61,062 nt of DNA from Roseateles_E cavernae (GTDB lineage: Bacteria; Pseudomonadota; Gammaproteobacteria; Burkholderiales; Burkholderiaceae_C): positions 1 through 61,062 of the forward strand of contig NZ_JBDPLH010000016.1 in the NCBI RefSeq assembly GCF_040187885.1, written 5' to 3'. Below are positions 54,801 through 61,062 of this stretch, piece by piece. The notes beneath the pieces are model-generated. The model was not told the DNA's origin and searched no databases. It saw only the letters and a program-made list of their open reading frames with translations. A program made the position numbers and the translations under genes. How positions within the stretch are numbered: position 1 is the stretch's first letter; every line of letters starts with the position of its first letter.

Positions 54801-57712
54801 CTGCAGACCTCGCCCAGGTCCTTCAGCTCAGTGCGGTTGTCATAGGCATAGAAGCCGCCGACCATGCGCTTGCGGCTGCTGAGGGTCTGCGTCAGGCGTG
54901 CGCGCACCGCGATCTTCTGGCCGGCGACGGGCTTGCCGGCCGTGTCGAGCGCGACGACTTTGAAGGCCACCTTGCCGCGGTTGCTGGCCCAGGAACTCGC
55001 TTTCAGGCCCAGCACCAGCTTGGACGGCCACAGCGGCAGCAACTGGGCGGCGGTCTGCAGCTCGCCGTTGGGGTCGTTGAAGCTCACCTCGGTCAGCAGC
55101 TCGCTGGGCCGCTCCAGCTTGGGCAGGGCCTTCAGCACGATGCTGGCCGCACCCTGGCGGTCGGTCGTGAAGGCCAGCTTGTCGGCCACCAGTTTGCTAT
55201 CGCGCGGGGCCGAGGCTTCGGCGTCCTCGTCGGCATCGGGCTGCGAGGGGTCACCAGGCGGCTGGAAGTTGAAGTCCTCATAGCCCGCGAACGCGACGCC
55301 GCGCGGCCTCAGCATCGCGCTCACGCGCAGCGGCGTGGCCGCCATGCCGCCGCCCGAAAGATAGTTCAGTTGCGCGCCGATCTGCAGCTCCGCAGGCGCC
55401 ACCAGAACGCCTTTCGGCGCGGACAGACGCGCCTCGACCAGGGGCACGCGGAACTCCTCGACGCGGAAGTCCCCGGCCGGCCAGCTGCGCCGCTGGCTGC
55501 TGTCCGCGCCCTCGCGCTCCAGCTCCAGCCGGTAGACGCCCAGCTTGGCGGCGGGCGGGATGTTCCAGCTGGAGGCCGCGCTGCGGCTGCCCTCCCATTG
55601 CAGCGGCTGGACGAACTCCTGGCCGCTGCCTTCGTGCGTGATCTTCAGCCGGGTGGGCAGCTGCTCGGGCTTGGCCAGGCTCAGGCCCAGCCCGGTCTCG
55701 ATGCGGAAGAAGTGCTTCATCGACACGGTTTCGCCGGCGCGCAGCAGGCTGCGGTCCAGCACCGTGTGGGCCCGGGCATCGGCGGCGGCGCCGCGCGCGG
55801 TCGGTACATTGAAGCGCCAGGACTCGATGCCGCGGTTCCAGTTGCTGAACACAAAAGCCATGTCCTCGGCCTTGCGGGCCGTGACGAAGAAGCCATATTC
55901 GCCCTCGCAACGCTGCCCGCGCGGCATCTCCAGCGCCTGCGGCACTGTGGCCAGGCCTTGTCCATCGGTCTTGCCCGCCCACAGGCGCTGACCACGGCAG
56001 TCGTTCACGGCCACCTCGACGCCGGCGACCGGGCGGCCGCGGTCCAGGCTGGTGACCCAGACCAGGCTGTTCTCGCGGCCCCACTTGAAATGCACGCCCA
56101 GATTGGTCACCAGCACGCCGGTGCGCACATACATGGGCGCGGCCTTGTCCAGCAAGGCCCGGCCCAGGCGCGGCGAACTCAGCTCCACCAGGTGGTAGCC
56201 GGCGGTGCTGATCGGCAGCGCGATCACCTCGAAAGGGCGCTCGCCCTGCGCCAGCACCGGCAGATCCAGACGCTGGGCGCTGGCGTCCTTGTCCAGCATC
56301 GCGACCTCGCGGGTGGCGACATAGCGATCGACCTTGCGGCTGATGGTCTGGCCCCGGCTATTGGTCTCGCTGTGGGTCTCGGTCCATTGCGAGGACGGCA
56401 GGCCCAGCTCGCGCGCCGGCAGCTGGGTCTCGTGCCAGCGCTTGACGCGCAAATAGGCGGCCAGCACCTCGGCGTCGCTGCCCAGGCGCTTGATGCGGAC
56501 CTGGCCGGCCGTCTTGCCCGGCGTTGGTCCAGGTGCTTGTCCGGGGGCCAGGTCTTGCTGCACATGGCGCAGCGTGATCGGCAGCAGGGCCGGCCCCTCG
56601 GCCTCGCGTTCGATCACGCCAAAGGGCGCGGCCGCGAACTTGGCGATCGGCGGCGCACCACCGGTGGCAACCTTGAGCGGAAAGCTGGCCGCATTGCTGA
56701 GGCTGCGGCCGCTGGCATCCTTCAGGCCGGCGGGCAACTCCAGTGTGAAGCTGGCATTCTCGGCCAAGGGGGTCGGGAAGCGTAGCTCGCTGGTCTCGGG
56801 CGATTTGTCGTCCTTGTCGACTTGCGGGGCAATGGCCGCACCGCTGGCGGGCTTGAGCCGGGCCTGCATCGCCAGCGCGCGCGGCACCGGCTCGCTGAAA
56901 CGCAGCGACAAAGGCCGTATCGGCAGGCAGGGCGCACCGGCACGCTCGCGCTCGCAGCTGAACTCGGCCGTCAGCGGCTCGCGCACCCGATAGTCGAAGC
57001 GCTGCTCGGCACGGGTCAGCAGCTGCGGGTTCAGCGCCGAGGCAATACCTGGCCCCCAGACCAGCTGCACCTTGGCGCCGGGCGGCAGCGGTCGCTGGCA
57101 GGCCAGCAGCAACCAGCGCTCCGCGGCCTTGGCAGCGATGCGCCTAGCCTTGAGCAAGGCCTCGCGCGGCGCGCCGCCGACGACCTTGACCGGCAGGCGC
57201 TCGCCGATGCCCTCGGCCTCGCACCAGGCCTGGCGATTCACACTGGCCTCGGTGACCGGGCCGGTCAGCTGCAGCAGGAAGTGCTGCTCTTCCTCGATCT
57301 GGCTGCCGCTCCAGGGCTCGGTCTGCACGATGCTGGGTGCACCGGTGTTGAAGCCGAACTCGCGCGGGCCGCTCAGCTCGCCGCCGAGCGCTTTGAACTC
57401 GGCGCGCAGCTGGATCTTGCAGCGCGCGCCGGCCGGCAGCGGCTCGTTCAGCTCGAACAACCATTCGCTGGCGCTGGACCAGCGGCCGCTGCCAGGCACG
57501 GCGGCCAGGCCTTCGCAGACCAGCCGGGCCGGGTCCGGCAGGCGCGGATCGCCCTGCTGGACCACGGCCTCAGAGAACTTCAGCCGCAGTTGGCGCGCCT
57601 GGGCCACCTCACCTTGCGGACTGACCGCCGTGACGCTGGCGGCCTCGGCCGCCATCGATACAAACGCCAACAGGCCCAGCGCCAGCCACGGCTTCAACAC
57701 AATGCGATTCAT
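51842..57712 (-). CDS. Bacterial alpha-2-macroglobulin (thioester protease trap)
   Basis: A 1956-residue periplasmic protein built of MG-type beta-domains with a bait region and a C-terminal alpha-helical thioester domain. The thioester motif CLEQ is intact near residue 1500 (YPYTCLEQL), allowing covalent trapping of proteases. E. coli YfhM is a lipoprotein, but here the signal peptide ends AAEAASV with no lipobox Cys, suggesting a soluble form. ATG 57712 has GGGAGG four bases upstream. It is coupled to pbpC, fitting a role in repairing or protecting the envelope against host or rival proteases. Confidence 0.95.
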   Translation of the reverse strand: MNRIVLKPWLALGLLAFVSMAAEAASVTAVSPQGEVAQARQLRLKFSEAVVQQGDPRLPDPARLVCEGLAAVPGSGRWSSASEWLFELNEPLPAGARCKIQLRAEFKALGGELSGPREFGFNTGAPSIVQTEPWSGSQIEEEQHFLLQLTGPVTEASVNRQAWCEAEGIGERLPVKVVGGAPREALLKARRIAAKAAERWLLLACQRPLPPGAKVQLVWGPGIASALNPQLLTRAEQRFDYRVREPLTAEFSCERERAGAPCLPIRPLSLRFSEPVPRALAMQARLKPASGAAIAPQVDKDDKSPETSELRFPTPLAENASFTLELPAGLKDASGRSLSNAASFPLKVATGGAPPIAKFAAAPFGVIEREAEGPALLPITLRHVQQDLAPGQAPGPTPGKTAGQVRIKRLGSDAEVLAAYLRVKRWHETQLPARELGLPSSQWTETHSETNSRGQTISRKVDRYVATREVAMLDKDASAQRLDLPVLAQGERPFEVIALPISTAGYHLVELSSPRLGRALLDKAAPMYVRTGVLVTNLGVHFKWGRENSLVWVTSLDRGRPVAGVEVAVNDCRGQRLWAGKTDGQGLATVPQALEMPRGQRCEGEYGFFVTARKAEDMAFVFSNWNRGIESWRFNVPTARGAAADARAHTVLDRSLLRAGETVSMKHFFRIETGLGLSLAKPEQLPTRLKITHEGSGQEFVQPLQWEGSRSAASSWNIPPAAKLGVYRLELEREGADSSQRRSWPAGDFRVEEFRVPLVEARLSAPKGVLVAPAELQIGAQLNYLSGGGMAATPLRVSAMLRPRGVAFAGYEDFNFQPPGDPSQPDADEDAEASAPRDSKLVADKLAFTTDRQGAASIVLKALPKLERPSELLTEVSFNDPNGELQTAAQLLPLWPSKLVLGLKASSWASNRGKVAFKVVALDTAGKPVAGQKIAVRARLTQTLSSRKRMVGGFYAYDNRTELKDLGEVCSGTSDAKGLLQCEAALDTAGQIDLIAAAKDGDGRPAQAATGVWITGQGELWFAQDNDDRIDVLPEKRAYAPGETARLQVRMPFREATALVAIEREGILDTQVVQLRGDDPTVEVKISKAWAPNVYVSVLALRGRIRDVPWYSFFSWGWKAPRDWWRDWRASRDYQAPTAMVDLSKPAFKLGVASLQVGLAEHQLQVAVTTDKPQYGVRQTVQARIKVSQDGKPLAGAELAFAAVDEGLLALRPNGSWDLLTAMLQQRSWGVETASAQSEIIGRRHYGRKAVAAGGGGGRGGTRELFDTLLLWQPRVQLDAKGEALIEVPLNDSLSSFRLVAIADAGAQKFGSGAATVRVTQDLQLLSGLPPLVREGDQFQAMLTVRNSTGREMKLRASLAGTANSGAEAITRTPLALPPQDLTLAAGAARELQWAVTVPAGAFSLAWEAEVSEQGASAGAGARDRMKFTQAVVPAVPVRVLQASLAQLEGRFSLPVAAPGDALPASGIKQGGLNIALQPRLTGALPGLRRFFESYPYTCLEQLSSKALGLQDDKQWQALMARLPTYLDAEGLASYFPPSADAAPRGSDRLTAYLLSASHEAGQVLPEPARTAMLDGLTAFVEGRITRQTWSPKPDLELRRLAALEALSRHGRAHARMLATVDARNVSTWPTAALIDWLLIHQRLSAAPERDKRLAEAQAQLRGRLSYAGSTLKFSNEESDAWWLMDSADGNAARLILAVLNEPGWKEELPRLLQGALGRQQRGAWSTTTANLWGVLALEKFAARFEAGKPSGKTVASLGGKSLSLDWAARAEGGALLLPWPAEPAATLNVEQQGSGKPWMTVQSLAAIPLKAALNSGYRISRSLQAIEQKTKGQWSRGDVVRVRLELEAQADMSWVVLSDPVPGGATILGSGLGGQSGIAVQGEKREGTAWTAYEERGFEAWRGYYEFLPRGKHVIEYTLRLNNAGRFQLPPTRVEAMYAPDSFGELPNAALEVGP

Positions 57713-57782
57713 CTGCCCTCCCAGGCCATGCAATTCAAGCAATTGCACGGGAGTCTAGGACAGGCGATGTTGCCAAGGCGTG

Positions 57783-58874
57783 CTATTTGGTGAGCTTGCC
57801 CTGCACGCCGTCGACAAACCAGTTCATCGTCGCGATGGCTGGGTCGCTCATCGCCCCGCTGGCCTGGCGGACCTGGCCTTCGTTGTCGACCAGCCTGCCC
57901 GAGAATGGCTGAAAGCGGCCTTGCACGATGTCGTGGCGGCGCTGCTCCAGCAGCGCCCGCGTGCGCTTGTCGACCGAGGGATGGACGGCTGTGAGTTGCA
58001 CCATGCCGTCCTTGAGGCCGCCCCAGACCGGCTGCGGCTGCCAGCGGCCGGCCCCGACCGCCTGGGTGACCCGGGTGTAGTAGCCCCCCCAATGATGGGT
58101 CACGGCCGCCAGCTGCGCGGTCGGTGCGAAGCGGCGCATATCGCTGGTGTAGGCGATCAGCTTGACGCCCTTCTCCTCGGCCGCCTGGGGCACGGCGGGC
58201 GAACCGCTGTGGTTGGTCAGCACATCGGCACCCTGGTTGATCAGCGTCAGCGCGGCCTCGCGTTCACGCGGTGGGTCATACCAGGCGTTCAACCAGATCA
58301 CCACGACCCGCGCTTTCGGATTGACGGCCCGCATGCCCAGGGTGAAGGCATTGATGCCCTGCACGACCTCGGGCAAGGGAAAGCCAGCCACATAGCCCGC
58401 CACACCGCTGCGGCTGCTCTTGCCCGCCAGCAGGCCGGCCAGATAGCGGCCTTCATAGAACCGCGCGTTGTAGGTGTTGAGATTGGCGGCCGTCTTGTAG
58501 CCGCCCGCATGCTCGATCTTCAGGGCAGGGAAGTCCGCCGCCACACGCAGCGCCGGCTCCAGATAGCCGAAGCTGGTCGCGAAAATCAGCGTATGGCCCT
58601 GGGTGGCCAGATCGCGCATCACGCGCTCGGCGTCGGCGCCCTCGGCCACGCCTTCGACGGCCGTGGTCTTGATTCCCAAGTCCTTCTCGAGCGCGCGGCG
58701 CCCCTGCTCATGCTGGTAGGTCCAGCCGGCATCGCCGATGGGGCTGACGTAGACAAAGCCGACTTTAGGCGCATCGGCCGCCGCGCCGGGCACAGCCAAC
58801 AGCGGGACAAGCGCGAACAAGGTACAGGGCAAGGCCGTGGCTAGCCTGCGTATTTTAGAAGTGACGCTCTTCAT
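57783..58874 (-). CDS. BMP-family (Med/TmpC-like) substrate-binding protein
   Basis: A 363-residue periplasmic receptor of the basic-membrane-protein family, mostly nucleoside binders. It has a signal peptide to about residue 34 (GAAADA) without a lipobox Cys, and the family stretch VGFVYVSPIGDAGWTYQHEQGRRALE. The Asp/Asn and Phe pocket pattern of purine binding is likely but not verified. ATG 58874 lies five bases after GGAG (58877 also possible). Its partner permeases are not in the window. A divergent AraC gene and an adenine-deaminase gene follow. Confidence 0.9.
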   Translation of the reverse strand: MKSVTSKIRRLATALPCTLFALVPLLAVPGAAADAPKVGFVYVSPIGDAGWTYQHEQGRRALEKDLGIKTTAVEGVAEGADAERVMRDLATQGHTLIFATSFGYLEPALRVAADFPALKIEHAGGYKTAANLNTYNARFYEGRYLAGLLAGKSSRSGVAGYVAGFPLPEVVQGINAFTLGMRAVNPKARVVVIWLNAWYDPPREREAALTLINQGADVLTNHSGSPAVPQAAEEKGVKLIAYTSDMRRFAPTAQLAAVTHHWGGYYTRVTQAVGAGRWQPQPVWGGLKDGMVQLTAVHPSVDKRTRALLEQRRHDIVQGRFQPFSGRLVDNEGQVRQASGAMSDPAIATMNWFVDGVQGKLTK

Positions 58875-59012
58875 CATGGCTCCAGTGGTGAGTGGCCAGG
58901 GCAAGGCCCGACCGGCCACCATTGTCGTCGCTGAGCCGGACAAATCCGAGGCGCGAGACCGCATACTTGCGGCCAGCAAGCACCGGCCACAGCAGCACAG
59001 GATTGACTCGAC

Positions 59013-59966
59013 GTGGAATCGCCCCTGCCCACCTATGCCCGTCACGGCGAACAAGACCTGACCCTCGATGTGGACTGGCTGCATTGCGAATCGATCGCCG
59101 AGCGCAGCCGGCTGCACGACTGGGAGATCCGGCCGCATCGTCATGAATCGCTGTTCCAGCTGTTCTGGATAGAGCAAGGCGGCTGCGAGCTGAGTCTGGA
59201 CGGTGTGGAGCGCAGCACCCAGGGGCCCTGCATCTTCATTCTGCCGCCCCGTACCGTGCACGGATTCCGCTTCGAGCCAACTGTGCAGGGCCTGGTGATC
59301 ACGGTGCTGGACCAGCACACCAACAAGCTGCTGAGCGCGGAACCGCGCTTGGAGAAGTTGCTGCGCAGGGCCGATGTTTTGAGCCTGACGGCCGCAGTGG
59401 CGGCCCCACTGGCCCGCGCAGCGGAACATCTGCGCGAAGAGTTCCTGGGCACGGCGGCCTGGCGTTCGCTGGGCATCGACCTGGCCCTGATGCAGTTGCT
59501 GCTGCATTGCGGACGCCTGCTTGCGCTGCACCAGCTGCCCGATTCGCGCCGACCGGCTGGGCGTGCGCTGGAGCATGTGCAGCGCTTTCGCGCCCTGATC
59601 GAGCAGCAGTTCCGGCAGCAGCCCGCGCTCGGCAGCTGCGCGGCCCGGTTGGGCATCAGTGCCACGCAGCTCAACAGGGTCTGCCAGCAGGTGTTGGCTT
59701 GTTCGGCCTCAAGCCTGATGCAGGGCCGGGTGCTGTTGGAGGCGCAGCGCGAACTGGCCTACACCAGCATGAGCGTCAAGCAGATCGCTCACGGCCTGGG
59801 TTTTGCCGATGCGGCCTACTTCACCCGCTTCTATCAGCGGCAGACCGGTCTGTCGCCTACCGAGTGGCGGCAGCGGGCCACGCACAGGCCGACGCAAGTC
59901 AAAGCCCCAAGCCGAACGCGCGATCAAGTTCGCCCATCCAGCGCCGCCGCAGTGCCTCGTCGATAA
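59013..59966 (+). CDS. AraC-family transcriptional regulator (PobR-like architecture)
   Basis: A 317-residue regulator with an N-terminal cupin-like ligand domain (about 35-110, with HRHESLFQLFWIEQGGCEL) and a C-terminal double helix-turn-helix (about 190-290, IAHGLGFADAAYFTRFYQRQTGLSPTEWR). The start is GTG 59013. It is divergent from the BMP gene across 138 bases and overlaps the convergent deaminase gene by 68 bases, an unusual tail-to-tail overlap that extends the charged C-terminus. It may control the purine genes beside it; PobR homologues usually control 4-hydroxybenzoate use. Confidence 0.88.
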   Translation: MESPLPTYARHGEQDLTLDVDWLHCESIAERSRLHDWEIRPHRHESLFQLFWIEQGGCELSLDGVERSTQGPCIFILPPRTVHGFRFEPTVQGLVITVLDQHTNKLLSAEPRLEKLLRRADVLSLTAAVAAPLARAAEHLREEFLGTAAWRSLGIDLALMQLLLHCGRLLALHQLPDSRRPAGRALEHVQRFRALIEQQFRQQPALGSCAARLGISATQLNRVCQQVLACSASSLMQGRVLLEAQRELAYTSMSVKQIAHGLGFADAAYFTRFYQRQTGLSPTEWRQRATHRPTQVKAPSRTRDQVRPSSAAAVPRR

Positions 59967-60948
59967 AGCTCGCTTCGAAACTGTTGCGCAGCAGCTGATA
60001 AGCCTGCTGGACACCCAGCTGCGGCAGGGCCTCAAAGGTCTGCAACAGATTGTCATTCAGATAGCCGCCGAAATAGGCCGGATCATCGGAGTTGATGGTC
60101 ACGCACAGGCCTGCGTCGAGCAAGGCAGGCAGATTGTGATCGGCCAGGCTGTCGAACACTCGCAGCTTCACATTGGACAAGGGGCAGACCGTCAAGGGCA
60201 CGCGCTCATGGGCCAGATAGCTCATCAGTTCTGCATCCTCGGCGGCGCGCACGCCATGGTCCAGACGCTCCGCGTCCAGATCCCGCAAAGCGCTCCAGAT
60301 ATAGGATGGCGGTCCCTCTTCGCCGGCGTGAGCGACGCGATGCAGCCCCAACTCAGCGGCCTGCTGAAACACGCGGATGAACTTGTCCGGTGGGTTGTCA
60401 CGTTCGCTGCTGTCCAGCCCGACACCGCTGATCAGATCGCGGTAGGGCAGCGCCTGCTGCAAGGTCGCAAGCGCATCGGCCTCGCTGAGGTGGCGCAGGA
60501 AGCAGAGTATCCATTGCACATTGATACCGAGTTCCTGGCCTGCTTTCACGCCGGCATGATGCAGGCCTTGTATCAAATCCTGCATGCTGACGCCGCGCGA
60601 TGTATGGGTCTGAGGATCGAAGAACAGCTCGGCGTGAACGATGTTGTCGGCTGCAGCCCGCTCGAAATAGGCCCAGGCCATGTCGAAGAAATCGGCCTCG
60701 GTCAGCAGCACCGCAGCGCCGGCGTAGTAGATGTCGAGAAAGCTCTGCAGGTCCTCGAACCGGTAGGCCGCCCGCAAGGCCTCGACATTGGCATGGCGCA
60801 GGGCGATGCCATTGCGCTGCGCTAGCTTGAACATCAGATCCGGCTCCAGCGAGCCCTCGATATGCATATGCAGCTCGGCTTTGGGCGCACGCCGCAGCAC
60901 ATCGAGCAAGTCCGCGCGTGAGAAGGCCGGGAAATCCAATGCGCTCAT
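59899..60948 (-). CDS. Adenosine-deaminase-family enzyme, probably adenine deaminase
   Basis: A 349-residue zinc aminohydrolase. Ligands are HMHIEG near residue 27, the His in AHAGEEG near 200 with the catalytic Glu, LDHGVRA near 224, and NSDDPAYFG near 280. The SSERDNPPDKF stretch near 180 is characteristic of the bacterial/fungal adenine deaminase branch rather than adenosine deaminase. It would turn adenine into hypoxanthine plus ammonia. ATG 60948 has AGAGG nine bases upstream. Its 3' end overlaps the AraC gene. Confidence 0.9.
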   Translation of the reverse strand: MSALDFPAFSRADLLDVLRRAPKAELHMHIEGSLEPDLMFKLAQRNGIALRHANVEALRAAYRFEDLQSFLDIYYAGAAVLLTEADFFDMAWAYFERAAADNIVHAELFFDPQTHTSRGVSMQDLIQGLHHAGVKAGQELGINVQWILCFLRHLSEADALATLQQALPYRDLISGVGLDSSERDNPPDKFIRVFQQAAELGLHRVAHAGEEGPPSYIWSALRDLDAERLDHGVRAAEDAELMSYLAHERVPLTVCPLSNVKLRVFDSLADHNLPALLDAGLCVTINSDDPAYFGGYLNDNLLQTFEALPQLGVQQAYQLLRNSFEASFIDEALRRRWMGELDRAFGLGL

Positions 60949-61017
60949 GATTCGCACCTCTCGGACTTGGTTGATGTCGACAGCGCGAATATAGCGCGCC
61001 GGCGAGCCCCCAAAAGC

Positions 61018-61051
61018 AAAAACCCCCGTCTCTTGCGAGGCGGGGGTTTTT
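61018..61051. terminator. Bidirectional intrinsic terminator at the right edge
   Basis: AAAAACCCCCG and CGGGGGTTTTT pair as an 11-base stem extended inward by CTC/GAG around a TTGC loop. A-runs and T-runs on both sides allow termination in either direction. It lies upstream of the deaminase gene and most likely ends a gene beyond the window, transcribed leftward. Confidence 0.88.
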
Positions 61052-61062
61052 GGGGATATTAG

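Noticed and set aside
53573..56785. A 1070-codon open frame antisense to the alpha-2-macroglobulin gene
   Set aside because: It has no domain signatures, is rich in Arg/Gln/His/Ala as expected from the complement of GC-rich coding DNA, and the opposite strand encodes a clear protein. The same holds for long antisense frames at 17048-19624, 38251-41031 and 20887-22392.

Overview
The window is about 61 kb of very GC-rich, densely coding bacterial chromosome. Codon usage, Bug-type (tripartite tricarboxylate) solute receptors, the style of the PtxS/kgu genes, cyanide-insensitive-type cytochrome bd and the many c-di-GMP proteins point to a betaproteobacterium of the order Burkholderiales, most like the Roseateles/Paucibacter/Pelomonas group. 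That placement is inferred from gene content; no rRNA is present. No prophage, insertion sequence or CRISPR array was seen. No stretch longer than 300 bases lacks a gene; the longest gap (15939-16201) holds a promoter and a terminated, structured transcript candidate.

Layout. 1-1.3 kb: patatin-like lipase, then tRNA-Gly(CCC) with a strong hairpin. 1.4-10.4 kb: a c-di-GMP signalling block with a GAF-PAS-PAS-GGDEF cyclase, a giant CHASE/six-PAS hybrid histidine kinase translationally coupled to a REC-GGDEF regulator, and a GGDEF protein with a ruined active site but an intact I-site. 10.4-16.7 kb: gabD, alaS, a YecA/UPF0149 protein, a small SET-domain protein, a candidate sRNA/leader and a GNAT acetyltransferase. 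16.7-24.3 kb: a Cache-Cache-CheW protein, a small secreted protein, cydAB, and a coupled AhpD-like/hydrolase/GNAT operon.

24.3-31.1 kb is the most informative catabolic locus. A LacI regulator with two copies of the PtxS operator palindrome precedes a polar-amino-acid-type ABC importer followed by kguE, kguK and kguD. It reads as a 2-ketogluconate operon in which an ABC system takes the place of the usual KguT transporter. 31.2-33.3 kb: a Wzz-like membrane protein whose cytoplasmic tail looks like a catalytically dead tyrosine recombinase.

33.4-42.3 kb: an exported metallo-beta-lactamase-fold hydrolase, and BaeSR-like two-component genes divergent from a complete RND efflux operon (adaptor, pump, outer-membrane channel). 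42.4-47 kb: small membrane and stress-type proteins, a GNAT, a secreted intradiol-dioxygenase-like protein and an oligopeptide-type binding protein. 47.1-49.7 kb: a GntR/HutC regulator with a visible promoter and operator, a Bug receptor and a LigI-like amidohydrolase. 49.7-57.7 kb: penicillin-binding protein 1C and a bacterial alpha-2-macroglobulin, translationally coupled. 57.8-60.9 kb: a BMP-family nucleoside-type binding protein, a divergent AraC regulator and an adenine-deaminase-type enzyme, suggesting purine salvage.

A short word, CAAGACCTG(ACCC), recurs on both strands across the window at far more than chance frequency and may be a genome-wide sequence motif or a codon-pair effect.
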